Source: an uncultured Trichococcus sp.
GTDB taxonomy: Bacteria; Bacillota; Bacilli; Lactobacillales; Aerococcaceae
NCBI RefSeq assembly: GCF_963663645.1
Contig: NZ_OY760503.1
Span: 1-64,000 of the forward strand
Reading direction: 5' to 3'
Length of the DNA stretch: 64,000 nt
Below the pieces are notes generated by a model. It did no database searches, had not been told where the DNA came from, and saw only the letters and a program-made list of their open reading frames with translations. A program made the translations under genes and the position numbers. This document shows, piece by piece, positions 8,430 to 17,873 of this stretch (within the stretch, counting starts at the first letter, position 1; each line of letters starts with the position of its first letter).

Positions 8430-8693
8430 TTAGTCTTTGATGATTTGGGAAGTCGGGCAATGCTTTTTGACCACTGCGACATCTTGCGCAACTCCGAGGT
8501 GAACCATCATCGCGTTACCGGCAATGCATTCGGACTTCTCCTCTGCCGGAACAGGTTCGTACATCGGGCAGACCTTCACAGTGCAAGCATTGCATTTCTT
8601 TTTACCGCTCGCAATCAAACGGATTTGACGGAATAAGATGTACCCCATCAGGCTCAAAAACAGCATCAAAACGATCCAAGATTGTATATTCAT
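8430..8693 (-). CDS. FeoB-associated Cys-rich membrane protein
   Basis: An 87-residue protein with one N-terminal membrane helix (about residues 5-25, WIVLMLFLSLMGYILF). It is followed by a basic cysteine cluster, KKKCNACTVKVCP, and two more cysteines at SECIAG and KKHCP. Small single-helix Cys-rich proteins at the end of feoAB operons are a known Firmicutes feature, thought to be a FeoC-like accessory of FeoB. This one is somewhat longer than the usual 50-60 residues. It starts 18 bp after feoB and so belongs to the same transcript. Function of the cysteines (Fe binding or redox) is inferred. Confidence 0.75.
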   Translation of the reverse strand: MNIQSWIVLMLFLSLMGYILFRQIRLIASGKKKCNACTVKVCPMYEPVPAEEKSECIAGNAMMVHLGVAQDVAVVKKHCPTSQIIKD

Positions 8694-8711
8694 TGGTTAC
8701 TCCTCCGCTTC

Positions 8712-10844
8712 CTATTTGATCATCGGTTTCGCCAAGCTTCCCCACATCGGGGAAGCTTTTTTTGGTGCAGGCCTTACAACCAGGAACACCAATATCGCTG
8801 TTGCGGCAGCCGCTATACTGGATCCCACCCCGAAAGGCGCTCCCAACACGATGACGGACCCGAGTTGATTGATGATGAAGGCCAAAACATAAGCCAATGT
8901 GGTTTGATACAGCACGCCGAAGAGCGTCCATTTTGTGCTGCCGAATTCCGTGCGCATCGCGCCGACAGCCGCGAAGCAAGGCATGCAGATCATATTGAAA
9001 ACGAGGAATGATACCGCGCTGACCGGATTGAACAGTGTGCTGAATGCGGCAGCTACCTCAACTTCCGAGCCAGTTGTGTTCATCAGCACACCAAATGTGC
9101 CGACAACATTTTCCTTCGCGATCAAACCTTGGATAGTGGCCACTGTCGCTTGCCAAGATCCGAAGCCCAATGGCGCGAAGAAAACAGCAACTGCACTGCC
9201 GATTTTGGCCAGGATGCTTTGATCGCTTTCGGCAGTCATCCGCAGCTGCCAGTTGAAAGAAGATAAAAACCAAATGAAGCTGGAACTGAGAAAAATGACA
9301 GTTCCCGCATTTTTGACGAAGGCCAAACAACGGGCCCATACTGCACGGAAAATGCTTTTCCATTGCGGCCAGTGATACATCGGCAACTCCATGACGAAAG
9401 GTGATGCTTCCCCGGAAAAGATGGCTGTCTTACGCAGCAGCACGCCGGAAAAGATGACGGTCGCAATCCCCAACAAGTACATCGACAAAGCAACCCAAGA
9501 TGCACCGCCGAAGATGGCATTGGCGATCAGGGCGATGACCGGCAGTTTCGCACCGCAAGGGATGAAGGAAGTGGTCAGAATCGTCATACGACGGTCCTGC
9601 AGATTTTCGATCGTGCGGGAAGCCTGGATACCCGGGACCGAGCATCCGGAACCGATCAGCAACGGAATGAAAGATTTACCCGAAAGACCGAAGCCGCGGA
9701 ATACCCTGTCCATCACGAAGGCGACCCGGGCCATATAGCCGCTGTCCTCCAGCAAGGTAAGACAGAAGAACAAGGCGGCCATCTGCGGCAGGAACCCCAG
9801 AACTGCACCCACCCCTCCGATGGCACCATCTATCACAAGGCTGCTGACAGCCGGATGGATGTCGATGCTGTCGAAGAAACTTTGTACAGCATCTGGCACG
9901 ATGCTTCCGAACAACACATCGTTTACCCAATCAGTCCCCCACGTCCCCACAGTTGTGATGGCGAAGTAGTAGACCGCATACATGATCAGGACGAAAATCG
10001 GCAACCCAAGCCAGCGGTTCGTTACGATGTGATCGATTATGACTGAGAAAGAAGCTTTTTCGCTATTTTTCACAAGAACTTGGCGCGTAATAGTTGTCAC
10101 GAATTTATAACGTTCGTTGATCAGGATCGCCTCGGAATCGTCGTCCAATTCCTCCTCATAACGGCTGAGCAGTCCTTCCATAACAGCCTGGCTTTCCTCA
10201 GAAATTGCAAGTTTTCCAGAAGTTTGTCCGTCCCTTTCAAAAAGCTTGATGCTGTAGTAACAACGCAATTTTTTTGGAACCAGCGGAGCAATCATTTCTT
10301 CAATCGTATCCAGAATGCTTTCCACGACGATGCTGTATGCGATCGGTTCGGCGACAGCGATCGGTTCAGTGATCGCCTTGTACAGCTGTTCCAAGCCGCT
10401 TTCCTTCAGCGCGGAAATCGTTACGAACGGCAGACCGAATGCGCGCGACAGGCCGGCAACGTCCAGTTGATCGCCCCTTTTTTCGACGATATCCATCATG
10501 TTCAGGACGACGACGATCGGCAGCTGCAATTCCATCAATTGCGTCGTCAAGTAAAGGTTCCGCTCCAGGTTAGAGGCATCGACGATGTTGATGATCAGAT
10601 CCGGCGCACCCAGCGTCAGATAATCGCGCGTGACGATTTCCTCGATCGTGTAAGGGGACAACGAATAGATGCCCGGCAGATCGATGACCTGCGTCTCACC
10701 GTCGTGCAGCAGCGTGCCGGCTTTCTGTTCGACCGTAACCCCCGGCCAGTTGCCGACGCGTTGGGTGGAACCTGTCAAATGGTTGAATAGAGTCGTTTTC
10801 CCGCTGTTGGGATTTCCGACCAGCGCTATGGTTTTCCCCATCAT
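8712..10844 (-). CDS. feoB: Ferrous iron transporter FeoB
   Basis: A 710-residue protein. The N-terminal G domain has the P-loop GNPNSGKT (residues 10-17), G3 DLPGIYSLSPYT and G4 LNMMD. A FeoB helical middle domain follows to about residue 270. The C-terminal part has two Gate repeats with 8-10 membrane helices; the motifs LIGSGCSVPGI and FIPCGAKLPV carry the conserved pore cysteines. It imports Fe2+ across the cytoplasmic membrane, powered or gated by GTP. The start codon overlaps the feoA stop by 4 nt (10841-10844), implying translational coupling. A hairpin plus T-run near 8735-8764 lies inside the coding end on the opposite strand and is not its terminator. Confidence 0.96.
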   Translation of the reverse strand: MMGKTIALVGNPNSGKTTLFNHLTGSTQRVGNWPGVTVEQKAGTLLHDGETQVIDLPGIYSLSPYTIEEIVTRDYLTLGAPDLIINIVDASNLERNLYLTTQLMELQLPIVVVLNMMDIVEKRGDQLDVAGLSRAFGLPFVTISALKESGLEQLYKAITEPIAVAEPIAYSIVVESILDTIEEMIAPLVPKKLRCYYSIKLFERDGQTSGKLAISEESQAVMEGLLSRYEEELDDDSEAILINERYKFVTTITRQVLVKNSEKASFSVIIDHIVTNRWLGLPIFVLIMYAVYYFAITTVGTWGTDWVNDVLFGSIVPDAVQSFFDSIDIHPAVSSLVIDGAIGGVGAVLGFLPQMAALFFCLTLLEDSGYMARVAFVMDRVFRGFGLSGKSFIPLLIGSGCSVPGIQASRTIENLQDRRMTILTTSFIPCGAKLPVIALIANAIFGGASWVALSMYLLGIATVIFSGVLLRKTAIFSGEASPFVMELPMYHWPQWKSIFRAVWARCLAFVKNAGTVIFLSSSFIWFLSSFNWQLRMTAESDQSILAKIGSAVAVFFAPLGFGSWQATVATIQGLIAKENVVGTFGVLMNTTGSEVEVAAAFSTLFNPVSAVSFLVFNMICMPCFAAVGAMRTEFGSTKWTLFGVLYQTTLAYVLAFIINQLGSVIVLGAPFGVGSSIAAAATAILVFLVVRPAPKKASPMWGSLAKPMIK

Positions 10845-11092
10845 TTTCCCTCCCCGAACGTAACTTCGATCATCTCGGCATCTTTTTTGCGTATCGATAA
10901 TTCATATCCGCGCACCATCACTTGGATCGGATCGCCTAATGGAGCGACTTTTCTGACATAAATGGCAGTGCCTTTCGTGATCCCCATATCCATAAGTCTT
11001 CTGCGGGTAGCGCCTTGTCCTGTTATCTTGTTCACAATTGCAGTAACACCAATCGGCAAGTCCCTTACATTCGTCAAAATCATCCCCTCCAT
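10841..11092 (-). CDS. feoA: Ferrous iron transport protein FeoA
   Basis: An 83-residue SH3-like protein with the FeoA core VNKITGQGATRRRLMDMGI and the C-terminal VRGYELSIRKKDAEMIEV strands. It is a cytosolic partner of FeoB and may regulate its GTPase. It is the first gene of a feoA-feoB-small Cys protein operon. A Fur-type palindrome lies 33 bp upstream of the start, so the operon should be induced by iron limitation. Confidence 0.93.
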   Translation of the reverse strand: MEGMILTNVRDLPIGVTAIVNKITGQGATRRRLMDMGITKGTAIYVRKVAPLGDPIQVMVRGYELSIRKKDAEMIEVTFGEGK

Positions 11093-11124
11093 TCCTTCAC
11101 TAATAATAATTTCCCGACACTAAT

Positions 11125-11139
11125 TGAGAACCATTCTCA
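11125..11139. promoter_or_regulatory. Fur box of the feo operon
   Basis: TGAGAACCATTCTCA is a 7-1-7 palindrome with one mismatch, matching the Gram-positive Fur/PerR-type box (TGATAATNATTATCA) with G/C at the third pair. It is placed directly upstream of feoA. A Fur site is more likely than PerR given the gene. Confidence 0.8.
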
Positions 11140-11250
11140 TTAAGTCATAGCTTAAGGCATAGACTCTTTCAGGTCAAGAAAATTCGTGCATTTTTACTTA
11201 TTTTTTTTCATCAGAAATGCGCGGGTGCCCCCCGTCGGAAAAGGTGCGCC

Positions 11251-11291
11251 AAAATAAAAAGGCACGGAAGAAGTAAACTTCTCCCGTGCTT
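11251..11291 (-). terminator. Terminator of the AI-2E-like gene
   Basis: On the minus strand, GCACGGGAGAAGT pairs with ACTTCTTCCGTGC and is followed by CTTTTTATTTTG. Confidence 0.85.
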
Positions 11292-11309
11292 GTGAAATAT
11301 TGTCTGTTT

Positions 11310-11846
11310 TCAGCGACGATATTTATCATAATTGTTGCGGCTGATGCTCGATACTTCCAAAACGGCTTTGATCACGACAGCAAGCACTGCGCCGAGAACG
11401 GCTCCGATCGGCCCGAACAAGAGGATGCAGACGACTGTCGCCAGAAACGTGTACAGCGGGCGGATGCCGATTTCCTTACCCGTGATGAACGGTTCGGCAA
11501 TCTGACGGACGACCACCAAAATGACATACAGCAGTCCGATTTGCCAAGCCAACGTTGTGTTCCCCAGCAGCAGATGGATCACCGCCCAAGGGATCATCAC
11601 CATCCCGCTCCCCAGAATCGGGATCAGGTCGAACACTGCGATGCCGAGTGCCTTCAGGAACCAAAAATCGATGCCGAAGTACAGGAACCCGAGGCACAAC
11701 AGGACAAAGCTGATGACAGCAAGCTTGATGGCCGATATGATGTACCCCTTCAAGCCCTTTCCGGTTGCGTTGATGATTTCTTTGATATAGTAGCTGATCG
11801 TATCCAATGCGATCCCTCGCTTTCTCTTGATGAATTCAGTATACAC
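11310..11846 (-). CDS. Short AI-2E family (PerM/YtvI-like) membrane protein
   Basis: About 178 residues, roughly half the usual 350 of AI-2E family transporters. It corresponds to their C-terminal half: helices at about 35-60, 65-90 (FDLIPILGSGMVMIP, the conserved 'D-P-x-x-G' turn), 100-120 and 135-165 (LFGPIGAVLGAVLAVVIK). GTG 11846 is preferred over an upstream ATG because AGGAG sits 7 nt before it. The 5' flank contains no in-frame remnant of the missing N-terminal helices, so this is either a short form or a 5' truncation that gained a start. Transport substrate unknown. Confidence 0.65.
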   Translation of the reverse strand: MYTEFIKRKRGIALDTISYYIKEIINATGKGLKGYIISAIKLAVISFVLLCLGFLYFGIDFWFLKALGIAVFDLIPILGSGMVMIPWAVIHLLLGNTTLAWQIGLLYVILVVVRQIAEPFITGKEIGIRPLYTFLATVVCILLFGPIGAVLGAVLAVVIKAVLEVSSISRNNYDKYRR

Positions 11847-12002
11847 GCCTGTGCTCCTGCACGGCATCGGTCATTCGTCGGATTCTTTCCCGTTGCATGC
11901 AGGAGGTTTGCCGGTTGATGCCATCAGTAATGTTCTATGCTAAAATGATATAGGAAACAGACAATGATTTCACGTCAAAACACTTGGGAAATGGAGCATA
12001 AA

Positions 12003-13295
12003 ATGGAATCCAAATATCTTCAGAAATTTTACGATAAAACCCCAGCCGAAAGGATCACTGCCTTACAGTCGGCCGGCGTACTGGATGAAGAAGCTACAGC
12101 AAAGCTTCAGGAAGGATTAACGTTACCGCAGGAAATCGCCGACAACATGATCGAAAACCAATTGAGCACTTACGAGTTGCCATACGGTGTCGCCTTGAAC
12201 TTTCTGATTGACGGAAAAGAGTATGCCGTCCCGATGGCCATCGAAGAGCCTTCCGTCATCGCTGCGGCCAGCGCCGGCGCGAAAATCATCGCCAAGGCGG
12301 GCGGATTCCGTACGATGATCCAGAAACGGCTCATGATCGGCCAAGTAGCCATGAAAAACATCACGGACAGCAGTGTTGCCGAACAGCTGATCCTTTCGCA
12401 TCAGGATGAGATCCTGAAGGTGGCCAATGCTGCCCACCCTTCCATCGTGAAGCGTGGCGGCGGTGCTCGTCGCGTCAGCGTAAGGTGTTTGGCTGCCGAT
12501 GCTGGCGAAGGGATACCGGCGTTCCTTGTCGTCCATCTCCATGTCGAAACGTTGGAGGCGATGGGGGCCAACATCATCAATACGATGATGGAAGGCGTCA
12601 TCCCTTACCTGGAGAGTTTGACCGGCGGCGAAGCTTTGATGGGAATCCTGTCCAATTACGCGACCGACTGCTTGGCTACCGCCGAATGCCGGATCCCGGC
12701 CGCACTTCTGGCCAAAGGCGCGTTCTCCGGTGAAGAAGTACGCGACCGGCTGATTGAAGCTTATCAGTTTTCCTACGTCGACCCTTATCGCGCCGTCACC
12801 AACAATAAGGGCATCATGAACGGCATCGACGCCATCGTGCTGGCATCCGGAAACGATTGGCGCGCCATTTCCGCCGGGGCGCACGCCTATGCCTCCCGCA
12901 GCGGACAGTACCGTTCGCTGACAACCTGGAAAAAAGCGGAAAACGGGGATCTGCTCGGAAGCCTTACCCTGCCATTGCCGGTCGGAGCTGTGGGCGGGTC
13001 CATCAACTTCCACCCTGCCGCTAAGATGACGAAGGAAATCCTCGGTTACTGTTCAGCTTCCGAACTGGAGTCCATCATCGTTTCGGTCGGGTTGGCACAG
13101 AACTTTTCCGCCATCAAAGCGCTGGTGACGGAAGGCATCCAAAAAGGACATATGGGCCTGCATTCGCGTTCACTGGCTATCAGCGCAGGCGCGGCCGGAG
13201 ATGAAATCGAACAGCTATCCGAACGGTTGAAGGGGGAAAAAAATATGAATCTGGCGACGGCGCAAGCACTTTTGGCGCAAATCCGCAAAAGGTGA
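12003..13295 (+). CDS. mvaA: Hydroxymethylglutaryl-CoA reductase, class II
   Basis: About 430 residues from ATG 12003, close to the 428 of Pseudomonas mevalonii MvaA. GGAG lies 6 nt before this Met; ATG 11964 and 11991 are alternatives adding 13 or 4 residues. Class II signatures are visible: ENQLSTYELPYGVALNFLI, the catalytic Glu in EEPSVIAAAS, the cofactor segment NIINTMMEG, Lys in NNKGIMNGIDA, Asp in SGNDWRA, and the catalytic His in GHMGLHSRSLA. It reduces HMG-CoA to mevalonate for isoprenoid synthesis. HMG-CoA synthase is next door and convergent, with thiolase beyond. In enterococci reductase and thiolase are fused as MvaE; here they are separate. Confidence 0.93.
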   Translation: MESKYLQKFYDKTPAERITALQSAGVLDEEATAKLQEGLTLPQEIADNMIENQLSTYELPYGVALNFLIDGKEYAVPMAIEEPSVIAAASAGAKIIAKAGGFRTMIQKRLMIGQVAMKNITDSSVAEQLILSHQDEILKVANAAHPSIVKRGGGARRVSVRCLAADAGEGIPAFLVVHLHVETLEAMGANIINTMMEGVIPYLESLTGGEALMGILSNYATDCLATAECRIPAALLAKGAFSGEEVRDRLIEAYQFSYVDPYRAVTNNKGIMNGIDAIVLASGNDWRAISAGAHAYASRSGQYRSLTTWKKAENGDLLGSLTLPLPVGAVGGSINFHPAAKMTKEILGYCSASELESIIVSVGLAQNFSAIKALVTEGIQKGHMGLHSRSLAISAGAAGDEIEQLSERLKGEKNMNLATAQALLAQIRKR

Positions 13296-13330
13296 TCAAA
13301 AACGTCTGACAGTCCATCCGTAAGACGCCA

Positions 13331-13505
13331 CCTCCGGGGAAGACTTGCTTCCCCGGAGGTGCTGAAACTGATTTTGTCGTTTTCTCCGGGGAGCGCGTGC
13401 TCACCGGAGCTGAACGGGATTTAGTCTCGTCAACTCCGACGAGAACGCCCTCACCGGAGATCGCGAGAGCGGCCCCCGGTTTCTTCTAGGGAATGCTCGC
13501 CGGAG
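13331..13505. repeat. Tandem CTCCGG palindromes (family A), convergent mvaA/mvaS gap
   Basis: A perfect CCTCCGGGGAAG/CTTCCCCGGAGG hairpin at 13331-13359 is followed by family A palindromes beginning near 13382, 13435 and 13474. Spacings are about 39-53 bp. There is no coding potential. Confidence 0.7.
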
Positions 13506-13512
13506 CCATCAC

Positions 13513-13560
13513 AAAAAAGCACGCCGTCAGCCAGATTACTGGTGACGGCGTGCTTTTTTT
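13513..13560. terminator. Bidirectional terminator between mvaA and mvaS
   Basis: AAAAAAGCACGCCGTCA and TGACGGCGTGCTTTTTTT form a long stem with A/T runs on both sides. Confidence 0.92.
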
Positions 13561-13575
13561 ATCGCATTCTATCGA

Positions 13576-14748
13576 TCAACGTGTTTTATTCAGATAGATG
13601 CGTTTGTTGTAATCCATCCCTTCGATGCAGATGGTTGCAGGGTCTGTGTCCACATCCAGTTCGATGCTTGAACCATCGACAGGCAGAACGCGGGAAAAAA
13701 TCTCTTCATATTCTTTGACGGTAACTTCTTCGCGTCCGGCGAACATTTTCCCGTGTTCAGCGGCGGCCAAAGCCTCCTTGAATCCGTCCTGCAGCGTGGC
13801 TGAGAAGAACTCGCCGACCGCTCCGGATCCGTAACTGAAGAGACCGATTTTGTCGCCCGCTTTCAGGTCGTCGGAGAGCTCCAGCAAGGACAGCAGGCTC
13901 AGATACAATGACCCCGTATAGATGTTGCCGACGATTCTGTTGTAGATAGTGCTGGTCCGGTAATGCGCCAACAGACGTTCACGGTCCGCCTCGGAACCTT
14001 CATCGAGCACTTCGCGCAGAGCTTTCATGCCCATTTTCGTGTAAGGCAGGTGGAAACAGATTGCTTCGAAATCAGCCAATGTGGCGCCGTATTTCGCTTT
14101 GAAGTCTTCCCAAACGTTCACGAAGAACGAAATGTACTGCTCATTTGAATATTTACCGTCGACGAAAGCCGTTTCCGAGTAGATGGGTCTCCAAAAATCC
14201 ATCACATCGGCGGTCAGATAGCTGCTTTCATTCTCCAGCGCAAGGATGCGCGGATCTGCGCTGATGATCATGGCGACTGCGCCGGCACCTTGTGTCACTT
14301 CACCAGCCGTGCCGATTCCGTAGCGGGAAATGTCCGAACCGAGCACCAATACCCGGCTTTCCGGATTCAGAGCGACATGCCCTTTCGCTAATTGGATGCC
14401 GGCAGTCGCTCCGTAGCAAGCCTGCTTCAATTCGATGCAACGGGCATGTTCTTGGATCCCAAGCAGGTCGTGTACGTAGACGGCCCCTGATTTCGAATTG
14501 TCGATTCCGGATTCCGTTCCGAAAATGACCAGGTCTATTTTCGCCAGATCATCCTCATCAACGATCCGTAAAGCGGCATTCGCGGCGAGTGTAACGGCGT
14601 CCTGCGTTATGGGCGCGACAGCCATCTTTTCTTGCCCGATGCCGATCGTATACTTGGCCGGATCCACTCCTCTGGCCTCCGCCAATTTTTCCATATCCAC
14701 AAAGAAGTGCGGCGCATAAAAGCCAATCTTATCTATCCCAATCTTCAC
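13576..14748 (-). CDS. mvaS: Hydroxymethylglutaryl-CoA synthase
   Basis: A 390-residue thiolase-fold enzyme. It starts with MKIGIDKIGFYAPHFF, typical of bacterial MvaS. The nucleophile Cys lies in ELKQACYGATAG (about residue 111), and the catalytic His in CFHLPYTKMG (about 233). A conserved GSGAVGEFFSATL stands near the end. It condenses acetoacetyl-CoA and acetyl-CoA to HMG-CoA, the second step of the mevalonate route. It is transcribed towards mvaA and away from the thiolase gene, so the three first-pathway genes sit together in three orientations. Confidence 0.95.
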   Translation of the reverse strand: MKIGIDKIGFYAPHFFVDMEKLAEARGVDPAKYTIGIGQEKMAVAPITQDAVTLAANAALRIVDEDDLAKIDLVIFGTESGIDNSKSGAVYVHDLLGIQEHARCIELKQACYGATAGIQLAKGHVALNPESRVLVLGSDISRYGIGTAGEVTQGAGAVAMIISADPRILALENESSYLTADVMDFWRPIYSETAFVDGKYSNEQYISFFVNVWEDFKAKYGATLADFEAICFHLPYTKMGMKALREVLDEGSEADRERLLAHYRTSTIYNRIVGNIYTGSLYLSLLSLLELSDDLKAGDKIGLFSYGSGAVGEFFSATLQDGFKEALAAAEHGKMFAGREEVTVKEYEEIFSRVLPVDGSSIELDVDTDPATICIEGMDYNKRIYLNKTR

Positions 14749-15003
14749 GACAACTACCCCTTACTGTTCATATATAACTTATTTGATGCCTCTCATCCCA
14801 AATGATAGACCAGACCGGTCAAAAAAACAACCTTAGGCCTTCCAAATTAAGGATATCTTAGAAATCTGTTGTTTGAAAATTGCCTTTTGGTTGTAATTCT
14901 TTACCAAATCTTATATGCTAAAATGCACTGGTTAACGTAAAATAGTTAATACACAGTCCAAATGAACAGACCTACACAATCAATACACAAAAGGAGACAT
15001 TTA

Positions 15004-16185
15004 ATGGAAGAAGTCGTAATCGTCAGTGCTGCCAGAACCCCCATCGGTTCATTCGGAGGCAGCCTCAAAAATTGTACTGCAGTGGATTTGGGGAAAACGG
15101 CAACTGAAGCTGCGCTGAATCGTGCCGGCTTATCCCCTGAAGAAGTCGATTCCGTCATTTTCGGAAACGTCCTGCAGGCAGGCATCGGCCAGAACACGGC
15201 TCGGCAGATCGCAGTCACTGCTGGGATCCCCTATGAAAAAACAGCCATGACGATCAACGAAGTCTGCGGCTCCGGATTGAAAGCGATCATCCTCGCGAGC
15301 CAAGCCATCCGTCTGGGCGATGCCAGAACAATAGTCGTCGGAGGAACCGAAAGCATGTCGCAAGCCCCCTATCTTTTGCCGAACCAACGCTGGGGAAGCA
15401 AACTCGGCGATATCAACGCTATCGACAGCCTCGTGCACGATGGTCTGATGGATGCGTTTGATCAGCAGCACATGGGCATCACCGCCGAAACGGTGGCGGA
15501 AAGATTCCAAGTGAGCCGCGAAGAGCAGGACGCTTTCGCGTTGCGTTCGCAACAGAAGGCAGCCCACGCGCAGGATGCGGGCTACTTCAAGCAAGAAATC
15601 GCACCTGTCATCCTCACGGACCGCAAGAACCAACAAACGGTCGTGGCCGAAGATGAATATATCCGCAAAGATGCCACCATGGAGAGCTTGGGCAAATTAA
15701 GACCAGCCTTCCAAAAGAACGGCACGGTGACCGCCGGGAACGCATCCGGGATCAACGACGGAGCGGCCGCCTTGGTGCTGATGCCGAAGTCGGAGGCCGA
15801 AGCGAAAGGCATCCCTTACCTGGCCACGATCAAAGGCTATGCCGAAACCGGGATCGATCCTACCATCATGGGCTACGCGCCATACTATGCCATCAAGCAA
15901 GTTTTGAAAAAAACCGGGCTGCATACAGATGATATCGATCTTTTCGAATTGAACGAAGCGTTCGCCTCCCAGAGCATCGCCGTAACCAGGGATTTGGGCT
16001 TACCCGAAGAAAAAGTCAACATCAGCGGCGGCGCCATTGCCCTGGGCCATCCCATCGGCGCATCCGGATCGCGGATTTTGGTGACGTTGCTGCATGCACT
16101 TGAACGCACCGATACGAAGATCGGCCTCGCCTCTCTTTGCATCGGTGGCGGAATGGGCATCGCCATGATTGTGGAGCGTCCTTGA
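15004..16185 (+). CDS. Acetyl-CoA C-acetyltransferase (biosynthetic thiolase)
   Basis: A 393-residue enzyme from ATG 15004, set by AAAAGGAGACATTTA; the open frame further upstream lacks a ribosome site. Motifs: EEVVIVSAARTPIGSFGG at the start, the acylated Cys in NEVCGSGLKA (about residue 88), the NEAFASQS loop, His in ALGHPIGASG and the second Cys in SLCIGGGMG. It makes acetoacetyl-CoA from two acetyl-CoA, feeding MvaS next door. It could also run in fatty-acid or butyrate metabolism, but the mvaA-mvaS context favours the mevalonate pathway. It is divergent from mvaS across a 255-bp gap that should hold both promoters. Confidence 0.92.
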   Translation: MEEVVIVSAARTPIGSFGGSLKNCTAVDLGKTATEAALNRAGLSPEEVDSVIFGNVLQAGIGQNTARQIAVTAGIPYEKTAMTINEVCGSGLKAIILASQAIRLGDARTIVVGGTESMSQAPYLLPNQRWGSKLGDINAIDSLVHDGLMDAFDQQHMGITAETVAERFQVSREEQDAFALRSQQKAAHAQDAGYFKQEIAPVILTDRKNQQTVVAEDEYIRKDATMESLGKLRPAFQKNGTVTAGNASGINDGAAALVLMPKSEAEAKGIPYLATIKGYAETGIDPTIMGYAPYYAIKQVLKKTGLHTDDIDLFELNEAFASQSIAVTRDLGLPEEKVNISGGAIALGHPIGASGSRILVTLLHALERTDTKIGLASLCIGGGMGIAMIVERP

Positions 16186-16208
16186 CCGCTTCTTTGATCG
16201 CACATGAT

Positions 16209-16246
16209 CACTCCCCTGTCATTTACTTGACCGGGGAGTTTTTTTC
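16209..16246 (+). terminator. Terminator of the thiolase gene
   Basis: ACTCCCCTGTC and GACCGGGGAGT arms followed by T7. Confidence 0.9.
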
Positions 16247-16288
16247 CATAAAAATACGCACAAGAATAGTGCGCATTTCGATATGTTA

Positions 16289-16317
16289 TTGAGTTTTCAA
16301 CAAAAATGTGGCATACT
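16289..16317 (+). promoter_or_regulatory. Predicted thrC promoter
   Basis: TTGAGT, a 17-bp spacer, then CATACT, preceded by TGTGG. It lies 55 bp before the thrC start. No T-box leader is present. Confidence 0.6.
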
Positions 16318-16372
16318 CTTTATGAGAAATTTTTAATTTAAAAATGAGAATAATGTAGAGGAGACTGAATCC

Positions 16373-17860
16373 GTGACGACCTATCATAGCACACGAAATG
16401 CAGAAAAAACACTGACGGCTTCACAAGCAATATTACAAGGGATAGCGCCAGACGGCGGATTGTACGTACCCGATCACATTCCGGCTCTGGACATCGCGTT
16501 GGATCGCCTGGCCGACATGACTTACCAAGAATTAGCCTACGAAGTAATGAAAAACTTTTTTGACGACTTCACTGAAGAAGAATTGAAACATTGCGTCAAC
16601 GCAGCCTATGATGACAAATTTGACGATTCCAGCATCGTCCCGTTGGTGAAAGCCGGCGGACACCACTACCTGGAATTGTTCCATGGCCCGACCATCGCCT
16701 TCAAGGATATGGCCCTTTCCATTTTGCCGCACTTGTTGACGACTTCAGCCAAGAAGAACGGCAGCACGAAAGAAATCGTGATCCTGACAGCTACTTCCGG
16801 CGATACCGGAAAAGCGGCTTTGGTCGGATTTGCGGATGTGCCGAACACACGCATCATCGTCTTCTATCCTAAGAACGGCGTCAGCGCCATCCAGGAAAAA
16901 CAGATGGTGACGCAAAAAGGCGACAACACATTTGTTGTGGCAATCGACGGAAACTTCGATGACGCACAGACGAACGTCAAAAACATGTTCGGAAACGCAG
17001 ATTTGGCTGCACGTTTGGATGAAGCAGGATTCCAATTCTCCTCTGCGAACTCCATCAACATCGGCCGTCTGATTCCGCAAGTGGTCTACTACGTCTATGC
17101 ATACGGCCAAATGGTGAAACAAGGCGCCATCGCTGCCGGCGAACCGATGAACGTTGTTGTCCCTACCGGCAACTTCGGGAACATCTTGGCTGCCTACTTC
17201 GCTAAACAAATGGGCTTACCGATCCAAAAACTGATCATCGCTTCAAACGAAAACAAAGTCTTGGTCGATTTCTTTGAAACAGGCGCTTATGACCGCAACC
17301 GCGACTTCATTTTGACGACTTCCCCATCCATGGATATCCTGGTTTCCAGCAACTTGGAGCGCCTGTTGTACCTGATGGCCGACGAAAGTACGGAAGCAGT
17401 CCAAACGTTCATGGACCAATTGAAGGAAATTGGCCGCTACGAAGTGACGGAAGCAATGAAGGAAAAAGCAAAAGATTTCTATGCAGACTACGCGACTGAA
17501 GAAGAAGTGGCGGCACAGATCGCTGCGCTTTATCATGCTGAAGGCTATGTCATCGACCCGCACACAGCTGTGGCGGCGCATGTTGCCAACACTTATGTAG
17601 CCGAAACCGATGATCACACACCAATCATCATCGCGTCGACTGCCAGCCCGTATAAATTCCCGCAAGCCGTCCTAACTGCCATCGATCCCGAGTTTTCGGA
17701 TGATTCCATGGAAGAAATGTTGGACCGGCTGAGAGAATTGAGCGGCGTCGCTTTCCCGGCAGCAATCGAGGAATTATTGCATGCGGAAGTTCGCCACAAC
17801 ACCGTTGTCGCTTCCGACGAAATGCAGAAGAGCGTCGAGTCCATCCTAGGCTTGAACTGA
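16373..17860 (+). CDS. thrC: Threonine synthase
   Basis: A 495-residue PLP enzyme of fold type II. It starts at GTG 16373 with GTAGAGGAGACTGAATCC before it. The N-terminal YHSTRNAEKTLTASQAILQG and DGGLYVP are standard in long ThrC proteins. The PLP lysine is in PTIAFKDMALS, and the phosphate-binding loops are TATSGDTGKAALVGF and VPTGNFGNILAAYFAK. It converts O-phosphohomoserine to threonine. No hom or thrB gene is adjacent, so it stands alone, with its own promoter and a terminator at 17874-17922. Confidence 0.95.
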   Translation: MTTYHSTRNAEKTLTASQAILQGIAPDGGLYVPDHIPALDIALDRLADMTYQELAYEVMKNFFDDFTEEELKHCVNAAYDDKFDDSSIVPLVKAGGHHYLELFHGPTIAFKDMALSILPHLLTTSAKKNGSTKEIVILTATSGDTGKAALVGFADVPNTRIIVFYPKNGVSAIQEKQMVTQKGDNTFVVAIDGNFDDAQTNVKNMFGNADLAARLDEAGFQFSSANSINIGRLIPQVVYYVYAYGQMVKQGAIAAGEPMNVVVPTGNFGNILAAYFAKQMGLPIQKLIIASNENKVLVDFFETGAYDRNRDFILTTSPSMDILVSSNLERLLYLMADESTEAVQTFMDQLKEIGRYEVTEAMKEKAKDFYADYATEEEVAAQIAALYHAEGYVIDPHTAVAAHVANTYVAETDDHTPIIIASTASPYKFPQAVLTAIDPEFSDDSMEEMLDRLRELSGVAFPAAIEELLHAEVRHNTVVASDEMQKSVESILGLN

Positions 17861-17873
17861 TTCAGATATGTTT

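Noticed and set aside
8731-8764. Terminator-like hairpin with T7 on the plus strand
   Set aside because: It is inside the 3' coding end of feoB on the opposite strand, and no plus-strand gene reaches it.
16245-16372. T-box riboswitch before threonine synthase
   Set aside because: The leader from the predicted promoter is only about 50 nt and lacks the T-box sequence.
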